NCBI GenBank assembly: GCA_963826055.1
Contig: CAWGVO010000012.1
Coordinates: 87,139-151,138, forward strand
Direction: 5' to 3'
From: JBBDMC01 sp963826055
Lineage (GTDB): Bacteria > Pseudomonadota > Alphaproteobacteria > Rhizobiales > Kaistiaceae
Length of the DNA: 64,000 nt
Shown here piece by piece: positions 1 through 7,818 of the stretch; the first letter of the stretch is position 1; each line of letters opens with the position of its first letter. Position numbers and translations under genes: made by a program. The notes below the pieces were generated by a model. The model was not told the origin of the DNA and made no database searches. It saw nothing but the letters and a program-made list of their open reading frames with translations.

Positions 1-452
1 CCCGCCCGCCGGGAAATCACCTCGACCGAGCGCGCCACCATGAAGGCCGAGTAGAACCCGACCCCGAACTGGCCGATGAGCTGGGCGCCCGCCTTCCCCT
101 CCGCCAGGTTCTCCAGGAACGCCCGCGTGCCGGAGCGGGCGATGGTGCCGAGATTGTCGATCAGCTCGGCGCGGTCCATGCCGATGCCGTTGTCCTCGAC
201 CGTCAGCGTGCCGGCAGCCTTGTCGGCGGAAAGCACGATTTCGAACGGCGTTTCGCCGGCGGCGAGTTCCGGCTGCGTCAGCGCCAGCGTCCTCAGCTTC
301 TCGCAGGCGTCCGCCGCGTTGGAGATCAGTTCGCGCAGGAAGACGTCGCGGTTCGAATAGACCGAGTGGACCATGAGCTGGAGGAGCTGCGCCACCTCCG
401 CCTCGAACGCGCGGGTTTCTCCCTCTGCCGCTTTCGTCTTTGCCTTTGCCAT
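1..452 (-). CDS. htpG: Molecular chaperone HtpG (Hsp90), N-terminal part
   Basis: This is the first 150 codons of the bacterial Hsp90 chaperone, an ATP-dependent cytosolic protein-folding factor; the rest lies beyond the left edge of the window. The ATP-binding domain motifs are visible in order: the helix with ELISNAADA, which carries the catalytic Glu and the Mg/ATP-binding Asn, then DNGIGM, and GQFGVGFYSAFMV in the ATP lid. The start ATG at 452 (MAKAKTKAAEG) gives a normal short lead before the first conserved block. It is divergent from the patatin gene. The family call is secure; only the C-terminal part is missing. Confidence 0.95.
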   Translation of the reverse strand, partial: MAKAKTKAAEGETRAFEAEVAQLLQLMVHSVYSNRDVFLRELISNAADACEKLRTLALTQPELAAGETPFEIVLSADKAAGTLTVEDNGIGMDRAELIDNLGTIARSGTRAFLENLAEGKAGAQLIGQFGVGFYSAFMVARSVEVISRRA

Positions 453-563
453 TGCCTCGAACTCGTCATCGTTGACGCTAAATAAATCGGTCTGTGATAT
501 CGCCGGGCGGAGCGGGTGTTTCAAGCCCCGTGGGCCGGCACCCCGCTTGACGGAGGACCGTCG

Positions 564-1475
564 ATGGAAACGGCCAAGGTCGGCCTCGCACTTGGCGCCG
601 GTTCGGCGCGCGGCTGGTCCCACATCGGCGTCATCGAGGCGCTGCTCGAGGCCGGCATCACCTTCGACGTCGTCTGCGGCACGTCGATGGGCGCGCTGGT
701 CGGCGCCGCCCTGATCTCCGGCAAGCTCGCCGACCTCAAGCAATGGGCGCTTTCGATGACCTGGCGCCGGATGGTCGCCATGCTCGACATCCGCCTCAAT
801 GGCGGCGGCCTCATCAGCGGTCAGGCGATCGTGCGCAGGCTGAACGACATGGGGATCAACCGCCCGATCGAGGACTACGACACCCCCTTCGCCGCCGTCG
901 CCGCCGAGTTGTCGACCGGCCACGAGGTGTGGATTCGCCAGGGACCCATCGACGAGGCGGTCCGCGCCTCCATCTCCCTTCCCGGCATCGTTAGCCCCGC
1001 CAAGATCGACGGCCGCTGGCTGCTCGACGGTGGCCTCGTCAACCCGGTGCCGGTGTCGGCCTGCCGGGCGCTCGGCGCCGACGTCATCATCGGGGTCAAT
1101 CTCAACGCCGACTTCTTCGAGGCGCGCGGCTCGCGCACCGCCGCGATCCGCACGCGCCGCCTGCGTCCGGAGACCCGCGACAAGGTCGTGAGTTTGCTAC
1201 CCAAGAACGGACCCGCCGACGTCGCGCTCCGCCTGCTGAGGCCGCACGATTCCGCCCCCGGCTACCTCGACGTTCTCGTCACCGCGTTCTCCATCATGCA
1301 GGACCAGATCACCCGCAGCCGTCTCGCCGGCGAGCCGCCGCAGGTGCTCATCATCCCGCACATGGCCGGTATCGGGCCGATGGATTTCCACCGCGCCGAG
1401 GAGGCGATCGAACACGGCCGCACCGCCGCCGCGCACGTCATTCCGGTTCTGCATCGGGCGATGAAGGCGAGCTGA
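564..1475 (+). CDS. Patatin-like phospholipase (RssA/NTE family)
   Basis: A 303-aa serine esterase of the patatin family. The glycine-rich oxyanion loop GAGSARG lies near residues 11-17, the nucleophile elbow GTSMG places Ser at residue 41, and the partner Asp sits in LLDGGLVNPVP near residue 155, so the Ser-Asp dyad is complete. A longer frame opens at 516, but ATG 564 is preferred because GGAGG lies just upstream and the conserved core begins immediately after. There is no signal peptide, so the protein is expected in the cytoplasm or on the inner membrane face. The lipid substrate cannot be told from sequence. It has no obvious operon partner. Confidence 0.88.
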   Translation: METAKVGLALGAGSARGWSHIGVIEALLEAGITFDVVCGTSMGALVGAALISGKLADLKQWALSMTWRRMVAMLDIRLNGGGLISGQAIVRRLNDMGINRPIEDYDTPFAAVAAELSTGHEVWIRQGPIDEAVRASISLPGIVSPAKIDGRWLLDGGLVNPVPVSACRALGADVIIGVNLNADFFEARGSRTAAIRTRRLRPETRDKVVSLLPKNGPADVALRLLRPHDSAPGYLDVLVTAFSIMQDQITRSRLAGEPPQVLIIPHMAGIGPMDFHRAEEAIEHGRTAAAHVIPVLHRAMKAS

Positions 1476-1492
1476 CCAGCCCCCAAAAAGAT

Positions 1493-1518
1493 CTTGGCCG
1501 GCGCGAGCGCCGGCCAAG
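1493..1518. terminator. Perfect 11-bp hairpin, likely transcription terminator
   Basis: CTTGGCCGGCG and CGCCGGCCAAG flank a CGAG tetraloop 18 nt after the patatin stop codon. There is no T-run on the plus side, but the minus-strand reading continues into CTTTTTGGGG. It may end the patatin transcript, or act in either direction. Confidence 0.6.
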
Positions 1519-1819
1519 GTGCCACCTCCGAGGATTGGGACAACACGTTACTATTGTCGTTTGGCTCGGTCCGGCAAAAAACCCCGGGGGGCTGGGGGGC
1601 TGAAAACAACCGTGGCTTCCGCCGAACCGAACCTCTGAGGCAACGATGGAACAATCGTTGTCCAAGGTGGCCGGGCAAGGGCTGAAAGTAGGCGAAATCG
1701 TGGTTTTTGCGCCGCGCGGCGCGTGGCCCGCGCGAGGCGGGAAGACCTTGCCTTGTCGCCCGGTCAGCGCAATCATGATGGCTGGTTGACGTTTCCCGTT
1801 CGGCAACACGGAGGAACCA
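1519..1819. other. Non-coding stretch upstream of the DUF2794 gene
   Basis: No convincing gene is present. The stretch holds a 7-bp inverted repeat, CAACGAT-GGAACA-ATCGTTG, at 1641-1660, and homopolymer runs (A6, C4, G6 and again G6) around 1576-1600. It presumably contains the promoter and leader of the DUF2794 gene, but no clear -35/-10 pair can be named. Confidence 0.4.
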
Positions 1820-2191
1820 GTGAACGAGGTCGAAGACAAAGAGCCGTCCGGCGGCCGGGCGAACCTGATCGCCCTGGCCGCCCGCAATCGAAGCGCCCCG
1901 ATCAGCTTCAATCGTCGGGAACTCAACGAAATCCTGGAGGTTTACGGCCGCAAGGTCGCCGATGGCGAATGGCGCGACTACGCCATCGACCACTTGCGCG
2001 AGCGCGCCGTCTTCTCGATCTTTCGCCGCACTTCCGAGGTGCCGCTCTACCGGATCGTCAAGCAGCCGCGCCTCGCCCGTCGTCAGGGCGCCTACTCGGT
2101 CGTCGCCGCCACCGGCCTCGTTCTCAAGCGCGGTCACGACCTCGCCCGCGTGCTGCGCGCTCTCGACCCGCACCTGCGCATCGTCGCCTGA
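1820..2191 (+). CDS. DUF2794 family protein
   Basis: A 123-aa soluble protein of the DUF2794 family, which is largely confined to Alphaproteobacteria and has no assigned function. The conserved body runs from about residue 27 to the end and includes LNEILEVYGRKVADGEWRD, VFSIFRR, SEVPLYRIVK and LARRQGAYSVV. The start is GTG at 1820, supported by GGAGGA at 1810-1815. The gene stands alone, followed by a palindromic repeat. It is useful mainly as a taxonomic marker. Confidence 0.85.
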   Translation: MNEVEDKEPSGGRANLIALAARNRSAPISFNRRELNEILEVYGRKVADGEWRDYAIDHLRERAVFSIFRRTSEVPLYRIVKQPRLARRQGAYSVVAATGLVLKRGHDLARVLRALDPHLRIVA

Positions 2192-2213
2192 GCACGGGTG
2201 ATTCGCGCCGAGA

Positions 2214-2257
2214 GCAATTCCAGGAAAAGTGGGTTCCACTTTTCCGTCCGGAATTGC
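2214..2257. repeat. Palindromic intergenic repeat family A, copy 1
   Basis: A 44-bp near-palindrome opening GCAATTCC, with arms AGGAAAAGTGG and CCACTTTTCCGTCC, and closing GGAATTGC. It is one of six copies in the window and lies between the convergent DUF2794 and GNAT genes, so a terminator-like role in RNA is plausible. Confidence 0.85.
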
Positions 2258-2283
2258 GTGACAGGGTCTGCCGGTTCGCCGTC

Positions 2284-2826
2284 CTACCGCGACGGCGCCG
2301 ACCGGTTACCGTGCCCCAGCGCCCGCTGCATGATCACTGTGTCGAGCCAGCGTCCGTGCTTGTAGCCGACGTCCTTCAGCGTCCCCGTGATGTCGAAGCC
2401 GGCCGCTTTGTGCAGGCGGATCGAGGCGGCGTTGTCGGAGTCGCCGACCACGGCGACCATCTGCCGGAAGCCCCGTCCCGCCGCCTCCTCGATCAGGTGG
2501 CCGAGCAGCGCGCCGCCGACGCCCTGGCCCCGCGCGTCGTCGGCGAGATAGACCGCGTCCTCGACCGTATGGCGATAGGCCACCCGCGCCCGATACGGGC
2601 CGGCGTAGCCGAACCCGATCACCGCGCCGTCGTGCTCGGCCACCAGATAGGGAAAGCCGCCGTCGGCGAGGGCCTGCATCCGCCGCCCCATCTCCGCCTC
2701 GTCCGGCGGGTCGATCTCGAAGCTCGCCGTACCGTGGCTGACCGCCTCGCAGTAGATGGCGGTGATGGCGGGAAGGTCGGCGGCGGTGGCCGGGCGAATG
2801 ACGATGGGTGGCATGGACCTGCCCAT
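2284..2826 (-). CDS. GNAT family N-acetyltransferase (phosphinothricin acetyltransferase-like)
   Basis: A 180-aa acetyl-CoA-dependent N-acetyltransferase. The layout matches the PAT/MddA branch: an IYCEAV...GTASFEIDPP start, the substrate-side VAYRHTVEDAVYL, the acetyl-CoA pyrophosphate loop DDARGQGVGGALL, and a C-terminal HKAAGFDITGTLKDVGYKHGRWLDT-type ending, read in pieces. Relatives acetylate phosphinothricin, methionine sulfoximine or methionine sulfone; the true substrate here is unknown. The start may be 2826 or the second Met at 2814. Its terminus converges on DUF2794 across the repeat. Confidence 0.85.
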   Translation of the reverse strand: MGRSMPPIVIRPATAADLPAITAIYCEAVSHGTASFEIDPPDEAEMGRRMQALADGGFPYLVAEHDGAVIGFGYAGPYRARVAYRHTVEDAVYLADDARGQGVGGALLGHLIEEAAGRGFRQMVAVVGDSDNAASIRLHKAAGFDITGTLKDVGYKHGRWLDTVIMQRALGHGNRSAPSR

Positions 2827-2860
2827 ACCCCTGCCCCGCGCCCGGCGTCCACCTGAATCG

Positions 2861-2890
2861 AAAAGGGCGCGGGGAGTTGTCCCGCGCCCT
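2861..2890 (-). terminator. Rho-independent terminator of the Bax-inhibitor gene
   Basis: AGGGCGCGGG and CCCGCGCCCT form a perfect 10-bp stem around a 7-nt loop. In the minus direction the stem is followed by TTTTCG, and it begins 33 nt after the stop of the Bax-inhibitor-1 gene. Confidence 0.8.
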
Positions 2891-2922
2891 CGTCCGTGAG
2901 GTCGTTCGCTGTCGCCGGTCGC

Positions 2923-3669
2923 CTAGTTGCGGCTGTTGCCCATCAGGCGCAGCAGGAACAGGAACAGGTTGAGGAAGTCGAGGTAGAGCTTGAGCGCGCT
3001 CATGATCGCCTTGCGGCCGGCCACAGTGCCGTCGTCGCCGACGTAATACATCTCCTTGATCTTCTGGGTGTCGTAGGCGGTGAGGCCTGCGAACACCAGC
3101 ACGCCGATCACCGAGATGGCGAAGTCGACCGCCGCCGAGCCGATGAAGATGTTGACGATCATCGCGATGACGATGCCGATCAGGCCCATGAACAGGAACG
3201 AACCCCAGCCGGTAAGGTCACGGCTGGTGGTGTAGCCCCACAGGCTGAGGCTGCCGAATGCGGCCGCACTGATGAAGAACACCTTGGCGACGCTGGCGCC
3301 GGTGTAGATCAAAAGGATCGGCGCGAGCGATACCCCCATCAGCGCCGCATAGGCCCAGAACACCAGCTGCGCCGTTTGAACGCTCATGCGCTGGATGCCG
3401 AAGCTCATCCAGAATACCAGCCCGAGCGGCGCCAGAAAGGCCACCCATCCGAGCGGCGACAGCGTGTAGCCGCGCGCGGTGGCCGAGAAGAACACCGTCC
3501 CGATCGCCGTGTTGGCGACGAACCACGCGATCACACCGGTCAGCACCAGGCCGATCGTCATGTAGTTGTAGACGCGGATCATATGGGCCCTGAGGCCCTC
3601 GTCGATTACACCGGCCGCACCGCTGCTGACCGCTGCGCCGTAGCGCGACTGGTTGTCGTAGTTGGCCAT
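2923..3669 (-). CDS. Bax inhibitor-1/YccA family membrane protein
   Basis: A 248-aa polytopic inner-membrane protein of the BI-1 (TMBIM) family, whose bacterial members are pH-sensitive Ca2+ leak channels or FtsH-interacting proteins. About seven hydrophobic segments follow a short polar N-terminus (MANYDNQSRYG). Typical family segments include YNYMTIGLVLTGVIAWFV, the ISVIGVLVFAGLTAYDTQKI block with its acidic pair, and a final LYLDFLNLFLFLL. ATG 3669 gives the standard length; longer readings add a non-homologous leader. It is a single gene ended by the adjacent terminator. Confidence 0.92.
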   Translation of the reverse strand: MANYDNQSRYGAAVSSGAAGVIDEGLRAHMIRVYNYMTIGLVLTGVIAWFVANTAIGTVFFSATARGYTLSPLGWVAFLAPLGLVFWMSFGIQRMSVQTAQLVFWAYAALMGVSLAPILLIYTGASVAKVFFISAAAFGSLSLWGYTTSRDLTGWGSFLFMGLIGIVIAMIVNIFIGSAAVDFAISVIGVLVFAGLTAYDTQKIKEMYYVGDDGTVAGRKAIMSALKLYLDFLNLFLFLLRLMGNSRN

Positions 3670-3892
3670 CGAATGGTCCTCTCGATCCTCTCGCAGGAAA
3701 CGGCATCCGCCGTCGGATTCAGGCGACAATATGGGCTGTGGGGCGCGGCCAGACAAGGGCTGCCCGGCCGCCCCCAAACCGGCCTGACCGTCACGAAAAG
3801 TGCCTCCAACCCCTTTACAGTTGCTCAACAAGCCCGAGATTCGGCAATGGGAACCGATTCCGGGCCTGCCAACCGTAGGGGGAAAGCCTGCC

Positions 3893-4465
3893 ATGCCGCG
3901 CCTGTTCACTGGCATCGAGGTCCCGGCCGAAATCGGCGACCGGCTGACCATGCTGAGGGGCGGGCTGCCGGGGGCGCGCTGGATCGATCCGGACAACTAC
4001 CACCTGACGCTGCGTTTCATCGGCGACATCGACATGGTCCAGGCGGAAGCCGTGGCGGAGGGCCTCGACCGCGTCCGGCGCACCGCCTTCCATCTGCGCC
4101 TCACCGGCATCGGTCCGCTCGGCACCGGCAAGCCGCACGCCATCGTCGCCAACGTCAAGCCGACCCCGGCCTTGCTCGACCTGCAGGCCGAGCACGAGCG
4201 CATCTTCCAGCGCCTCGGCCTGCCGCCGGAGGGGCGCAAGTACACCCCGCACATCACGCTGGCGCGGCTGCGCAATGGCAGCGACCGCCACGTTGCCGAG
4301 TACCTCGGCCTGCGCGGCGGCTTCCTTGCCGGCTCGTTCCCGGTCGACCGCTTCGTGTTGTTCTCGTCGCGCGATTCGGTCGGCGGCGGCCCCTACGTTG
4401 TCGAGCAGGTCTATCCGCTGATGCCGGCGGCGGCCACCGGAGAGCAGGCATGGTCGGCCGGCTGA
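3893..4465 (+). CDS. thpR: RNA 2',3'-cyclic phosphodiesterase (LigT/ThpR)
   Basis: A 190-aa 2H-phosphoesterase that opens 2',3'-cyclic phosphates on RNA ends. The two signature HxTx tetrapeptides are present as HLTLRF near residue 42 and HITLAR near residue 123, which fits the family spacing. ATG 3893 is preferred over an in-frame start at 3800 because GGGGG lies 10 nt upstream and the conserved MPRLFTGIEVP follows directly. The stop overlaps the start of the pterin dehydratase gene by 16 nt, so the two are co-transcribed. Together with rtcB and archease at 43-44 kb it adds to the RNA-end chemistry in this window. Confidence 0.92.
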   Translation: MPRLFTGIEVPAEIGDRLTMLRGGLPGARWIDPDNYHLTLRFIGDIDMVQAEAVAEGLDRVRRTAFHLRLTGIGPLGTGKPHAIVANVKPTPALLDLQAEHERIFQRLGLPPEGRKYTPHITLARLRNGSDRHVAEYLGLRGGFLAGSFPVDRFVLFSSRDSVGGGPYVVEQVYPLMPAAATGEQAWSAG

Positions 4466-4743
4466 CCACCGAGGAGCGGCGGCTGGCGCTTGCGGCGCTT
4501 CCCGCCTGGCGTCCCCTCGACGACCGCGACGCCATCACCCGCACCTTCACTTTCGCCGATTTCAGCGAGGCTTTCGCCTTCATGACGCGGGTGGCGCTGC
4601 TCGCCGAGAAGATGGACCACCATCCCGAGTGGTCGAACGTCTACAAGACGGTCGCCATCACCCTGTCCACCCACGAGGCGGGCGGCCTGACCAGCCGCGA
4701 CGTCGACCTCGCCACGGCGATCGACCGCGTCGCCGGCGGCTAG
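4450..4743 (+). CDS. 4a-hydroxytetrahydrobiopterin dehydratase (pterin-4a-carbinolamine dehydratase)
   Basis: A 97-aa dehydratase that recycles the 4a-hydroxypterin made by aromatic amino-acid hydroxylases. The family signature EKMDHHPEWSNVY is intact, with the catalytic His pair, and is followed by LSTHEAGGLTSRDVDLA. The length matches the single-domain family. The gene starts inside the 3' end of thpR (16-nt overlap), which points to coupling rather than shared chemistry. No phenylalanine hydroxylase is in the window, so the protein may serve another pterin-dependent step, such as the molybdopterin-like roles proposed for homologues. Confidence 0.93.
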   Translation: MVGRLTTEERRLALAALPAWRPLDDRDAITRTFTFADFSEAFAFMTRVALLAEKMDHHPEWSNVYKTVAITLSTHEAGGLTSRDVDLATAIDRVAGG

Positions 4744-4744
4744 A

Positions 4745-4784
4745 ACAATTCCGGGAATGATTCCACTTTTTCGTCCGGAATTGC
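4745..4784. repeat. Palindromic repeat family A, copy 2 (diverged)
   Basis: A 40-bp variant, ACAATTCCGGGAATGATTCC followed by a run ending GGAATTGC. The left arm is eroded compared with copy 1. A further palindromic fragment, GGAATCGGTTCC, follows within 30 nt. Confidence 0.7.
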
Positions 4785-4894
4785 TCGAAACAACCCGGAA
4801 TCGGTTCCGGAAAGGCCCCTCTGCACCCGGAATTGCCCCCTGGGGCTTGCACCGGACGCCGCCCTGTCCGATGTTTGGGTCGAGGAGAACGGCA

Positions 4895-5254
4895 ATGGTT
4901 GAAGTGCTGGACGGAGAAATCCTCGGCCCCGAGGACGAGGCGGCACGGGCGGAGCGGGTGAAGGCCCGGTTCTGGTCGACGCTCAGGAAAGCCGCGCGCC
5001 AGATACCCTTCGCCGACGATCTGGTGGCGGCCTACTACTGCGCCCTCGACCCGGAGGTGCCGGCCCGGGTGCGCGCCACGCTTCTGGCCGCGCTCGCCTA
5101 TTTCGTCATGCCCTTCGACGTCATTCCCGACGTGCTCGCCGGCATCGGTTTCACCGATGACGTGACCGTTCTCCTTGGCGCCATCGCCATCGTCCGCGCC
5201 CATATCACGGCCGCGCACCGTGAGGCCGCCCGCCGGGCGCTGGCCGACGCCTGA
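4895..5254 (+). CDS. YkvA family protein (DUF1232)
   Basis: A 119-aa protein with a DUF1232/YkvA core from about residue 45 to 105. The hallmark is LLAALAYFVMPFDVIPDVLAGIGFTDD, read in pieces: a hydrophobic helix, the FDVIPD turn, then a second hydrophobic segment. This suggests a small membrane-associated protein of unknown function. ATG 4895 is chosen because GAGGAG sits 8 nt upstream; an in-frame extension back to 4757 would translate the repeat and is rejected. Repeat copies flank the gene on both sides. Confidence 0.85.
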   Translation: MVEVLDGEILGPEDEAARAERVKARFWSTLRKAARQIPFADDLVAAYYCALDPEVPARVRATLLAALAYFVMPFDVIPDVLAGIGFTDDVTVLLGAIAIVRAHITAAHREAARRALADA

Positions 5255-5255
5255 A

Positions 5256-5299
5256 GCAATTCCAGGAAAAGTGGATTCCACTTTTCCGGCTGGAATTGC
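5256..5299. repeat. Palindromic repeat family A, copy 3
   Basis: A 44-bp copy nearly identical to copy 1 (GCAATTCCAGGAAAAGTGGA ... GGAATTGC). It starts 2 nt after the YkvA stop codon, so it would form the 3' end of that transcript. Confidence 0.85.
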
Positions 5300-5461
5300 G
5301 CCAGAACAGAGGGAGGGGACCGTCACATTGTCGTCGCCTTTTGCTGGATTCGGTCGGCCCGGCAAATGCCTGGTTCACGAAATGGTAACCAGGTTCGGCC
5401 AAATTTAACCAATGCTTATCCAGGCAGGAACTGTCACGTGATGACCGTCCCCGGGAGGATT

Positions 5462-5974
5462 ATGAACCGCCGCTTCCTGATCGCTGCTCTCGCCGTGCTG
5501 CTCGCCCCGTCCGCCGCCGCCCTCGCCCAGCAGGACGTTGGCACCTTCCAGTCGTGGACGACGTTCACCCAGGACGACCCTGACGGCAAGATGTGCTTCA
5601 TCGCCTCCCAGCCACAGGACAAGAAGTATTCCCAGCCCGTCAACGGCCGCGATCCGGTGTTCTTCATGGTCACCTCGATCCCGGCCAAGGGCATCCGCAA
5701 CGAGGTCAGCACCATCATCGGCTACCCGTTTGCGCCGAATTCCGACGTCACGGTCGACGTCGATGGCCAGAAGTTCAAGATGTTCACCAGCGAGACCCAG
5801 GGCGACACCGCCTGGGCGATGGCCGACCAGCAGGCCGCCCTGGTCACGGCGATGAAGGCCGGCCACTCGATGAGCGTCGAGGGCAAGTCTAAGCGCGGCA
5901 CCGTCACCACCGACATCTACTCGCTGCGGGGCGTCACCGCCGCCCTCGACAAGGCGGCTTCCGAGTGCCCGTAA
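5462..5974 (+). CDS. IalB family (invasion-associated locus B) protein
   Basis: A 170-aa exported protein. The first 22 residues, MNRRFLIAALAVLLAPSAAA then LAQ, form a classic Sec signal peptide. The mature part matches the IalB domain: WTTFTQDDPDGKMCFIAS, an FFMVTSIPAKGIRNEVS segment, and a C-terminal Cys that could pair with the Cys of the KMCFIAS segment. Homologues are widespread in Hyphomicrobiales; the name comes from Bartonella, but most members are ordinary envelope proteins. GGGAGG at 5453-5458 fixes the start. Two palindromic repeats follow the stop codon at once. Confidence 0.88.
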   Translation: MNRRFLIAALAVLLAPSAAALAQQDVGTFQSWTTFTQDDPDGKMCFIASQPQDKKYSQPVNGRDPVFFMVTSIPAKGIRNEVSTIIGYPFAPNSDVTVDVDGQKFKMFTSETQGDTAWAMADQQAALVTAMKAGHSMSVEGKSKRGTVTTDIYSLRGVTAALDKAASECP

Positions 5975-5976
5975 AA

Positions 5977-6020
5977 GCAATCCCAGGAAAAGTGTGAAGC
6001 ACTTTTCCGTCCGGGATTGC
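5977..6020. repeat. Palindromic repeat family A, copy 4
   Basis: A 44-bp copy with matched changes in both arms (GCAATCCC ... GGGATTGC) relative to copies 1 and 3. The paired changes preserve base pairing. Confidence 0.85.
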
Positions 6021-6031
6021 GTCAGGGGTGC

Positions 6032-6076
6032 GCAAATCCCAGGAAAAGTGTGAGGCACTTTTCCGCCCGGGATAGC
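6032..6076. repeat. Palindromic repeat family A, copy 5
   Basis: This copy lies 11 nt after copy 4 in the same orientation (GCAAATCCC, AGGAAAAGTGTG, CACTTTTCCGCCC, GGGATAGC). Like copy 4 it uses a CCC/GGG arm, so the pair probably arose by local duplication. Confidence 0.8.
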
Positions 6077-6169
6077 ACTGGAGAGTCCAGCCAAACCTGA
6101 CCGTGCTCCCGTTCGCCGGTTTCGGTGTTGTCGCGGCGCCCGCTGGGCTATAACCCCGCGGCAACCTAC

Positions 6170-7333
6170 ATGTCTGCGATGACCACGCTCGCCCAACCCG
6201 CAACAACCGCTGGCAAGCCGTCGCTCGCCGGCCTCGACCGCGCCGGTCTCGCCGCCGCGCTCGCCGCTGTCGGCGTGCCCGAGCGTCAGGTGAGGATGCG
6301 CGTCGCCCAGCTCTGGCATTGGCTGTACGTGCGCGGGGTGACCGACTTCGCGGCGATGACCAACGTCTCGCGGGACCTGCGCGCCGTCCTCGCGGAGGCA
6401 TACGCCATCGCCCGCCCGGAGATCGTCAGCGAGCAGATTTCCGCCGACGGCACCCGCAAGTGGCTGTTGCGCTTCCCGGCCAACGGCGCCGGCCGGCCGG
6501 TGGAGGTGGAGACCGTCTACATACCGGAGGAAGGCCGCGGCACGCTCTGCCTGTCGAGCCAGGTTGGCTGCACTCTGTCCTGCACCTTCTGCCACACCGG
6601 CACCCAGACGCTGGTGCGCAACCTGACCGCGGCCGAGATCGTCGGCCAGATCCTGCTCGCCCGCGACCGCCTCGGCGACTATGCGCCCGCGGACGGGAAC
6701 CGCCTCGTCTCCAACGTCGTCATGATGGGCATGGGCGAGCCGCTCTACAATTTCGACAACGTCAAGGACGCGCTCCTCATCGCCGCCGACGGCGAAGGCA
6801 TCGCCCTGTCGAAGCGTCGCATCACGCTGTCGACGTCCGGCGTCGTTCCGATGATCCCGCGCGCCGGCGCCGAGATCGGGGTGATGCTGGCGGTCTCGCT
6901 CCACGCCGTCCGCGACGACCTCCGCGATCAGCTGGTGCCGCTCAACCGCAAGTACCCGATCGCCGAGCTGCTGGCCGCCTGCCGCGCCTACCCCGGCCTC
7001 TCCAACGCGCGGCGCATCACCTTCGAGTACGTCATGCTGAAGGGCGTCAACAACTCCGTCGCCGACGCCCGCGAGCTGGTACGCCTGCTCGCCGGCATCC
7101 CCGCCAAGATCAACCTGATCCCGTTCAACCCGTGGCCTGGCTCGGCCTACGCCTGCTCCGACTGGGATCAGATCGAGCGGTTCGCCGATATCGTCAACCG
7201 CGCCGGCTATGCCTCGCCGATCCGCACCCCGCGCGGCCGCGACATCCTCGCCGCCTGCGGCCAGCTCAAGAGCGAGAGCGAGCGCCTGAAGATCCGCGAG
7301 CGCCTCGCCCTCGAGGCGATGATCGCCGGCTAG
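6170..7333 (+). CDS. rlmN: Dual-specificity 23S rRNA/tRNA adenine C2 methyltransferase RlmN
   Basis: A radical-SAM enzyme of about 387 aa that methylates C2 of A2503 in 23S rRNA and of A37 in some tRNAs. The [4Fe-4S]/SAM motif CTLSCTFC is present, followed by MMGMGEPLYNFDNV, and the C-terminal resolving Cys is seen in ILAACGQLK. The preceding SQVGC segment is also normal. Several starts are possible (6125, 6170, 6179); ATG 6170 gives a standard N-terminus, and TATAAC at 6149-6154 may be its -10 element. It is a single gene. Confidence 0.95.
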   Translation: MSAMTTLAQPATTAGKPSLAGLDRAGLAAALAAVGVPERQVRMRVAQLWHWLYVRGVTDFAAMTNVSRDLRAVLAEAYAIARPEIVSEQISADGTRKWLLRFPANGAGRPVEVETVYIPEEGRGTLCLSSQVGCTLSCTFCHTGTQTLVRNLTAAEIVGQILLARDRLGDYAPADGNRLVSNVVMMGMGEPLYNFDNVKDALLIAADGEGIALSKRRITLSTSGVVPMIPRAGAEIGVMLAVSLHAVRDDLRDQLVPLNRKYPIAELLAACRAYPGLSNARRITFEYVMLKGVNNSVADARELVRLLAGIPAKINLIPFNPWPGSAYACSDWDQIERFADIVNRAGYASPIRTPRGRDILAACGQLKSESERLKIRERLALEAMIAG

Positions 7334-7343
7334 TTTTCGTCGG

Positions 7344-7808
7344 GTGTCACGCGAAAACACCGAGAGAGCGAGGGTTCCCGACCTGTCCGAACTTCTCCGC
7401 CTGCTCTTCCTCGTCCCCCTCGCCTACATCGTCGCCGTCATCGCCGCCGCGATGGTGCTGGTGTTCTCCGCCTATGGTTTTCCCGATCGCGGCACGGGCG
7501 CGATCTTCGTTGCCCCCATCGTCTGGACCGTCTTCACCGTCGGCGCCGCCTCGTTCGTTCCCGCCGCGATCGCCATGCTGGTGTCGGAGATGTTCCGCCT
7601 CCGCTCGGTTTTCTATTTCCTGCTGGTCGGTGGCGCCATCGGCCTCGCCGGCCACGAGCTGGCGCGCCTCATGGGAATGTTCATCGTCGACTACACGCGC
7701 CCCGTGGCGTTCCCGGCCGCCGGCTTTGTCGGCGGCTTCGTCTACTGGCTGATCGCCGGCATGTCCGCCGGCCCGCCCCCGCCGGCGCAGGCCGACCCGC
7801 CGCGATGA
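7344..7808 (+). CDS. Small integral membrane protein, function unknown
   Basis: A 154-aa protein with four hydrophobic segments, starting around LLRLLFLVPLAYIVAVIAAA, IFVAPIVWTVFTVGAASFVP, FYFLLVGGAIGLAGHELARL and FPAAGFVGGFVYWLIAGM, and a proline-rich C-terminal tail. The likely start is GTG at 7344, 11 nt after the rlmN stop codon, so it may be read from the rlmN transcript. I do not recognise a named family. Similar short four-helix proteins occur beside housekeeping genes in Hyphomicrobiales. Confidence 0.7.
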   Translation: MSRENTERARVPDLSELLRLLFLVPLAYIVAVIAAAMVLVFSAYGFPDRGTGAIFVAPIVWTVFTVGAASFVPAAIAMLVSEMFRLRSVFYFLLVGGAIGLAGHELARLMGMFIVDYTRPVAFPAAGFVGGFVYWLIAGMSAGPPPPAQADPPR

Positions 7809-7818
7809 CACCCGCCCG

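Noticed and set aside
2896..4743. A long plus-strand open frame of more than 600 codons across the Bax-inhibitor, thpR and pterin dehydratase region
   Set aside because: It is antisense to the Bax-inhibitor gene and out of frame with thpR for most of its length; the composition is Arg/Pro/His-rich as expected for shadow frames in GC-rich DNA.
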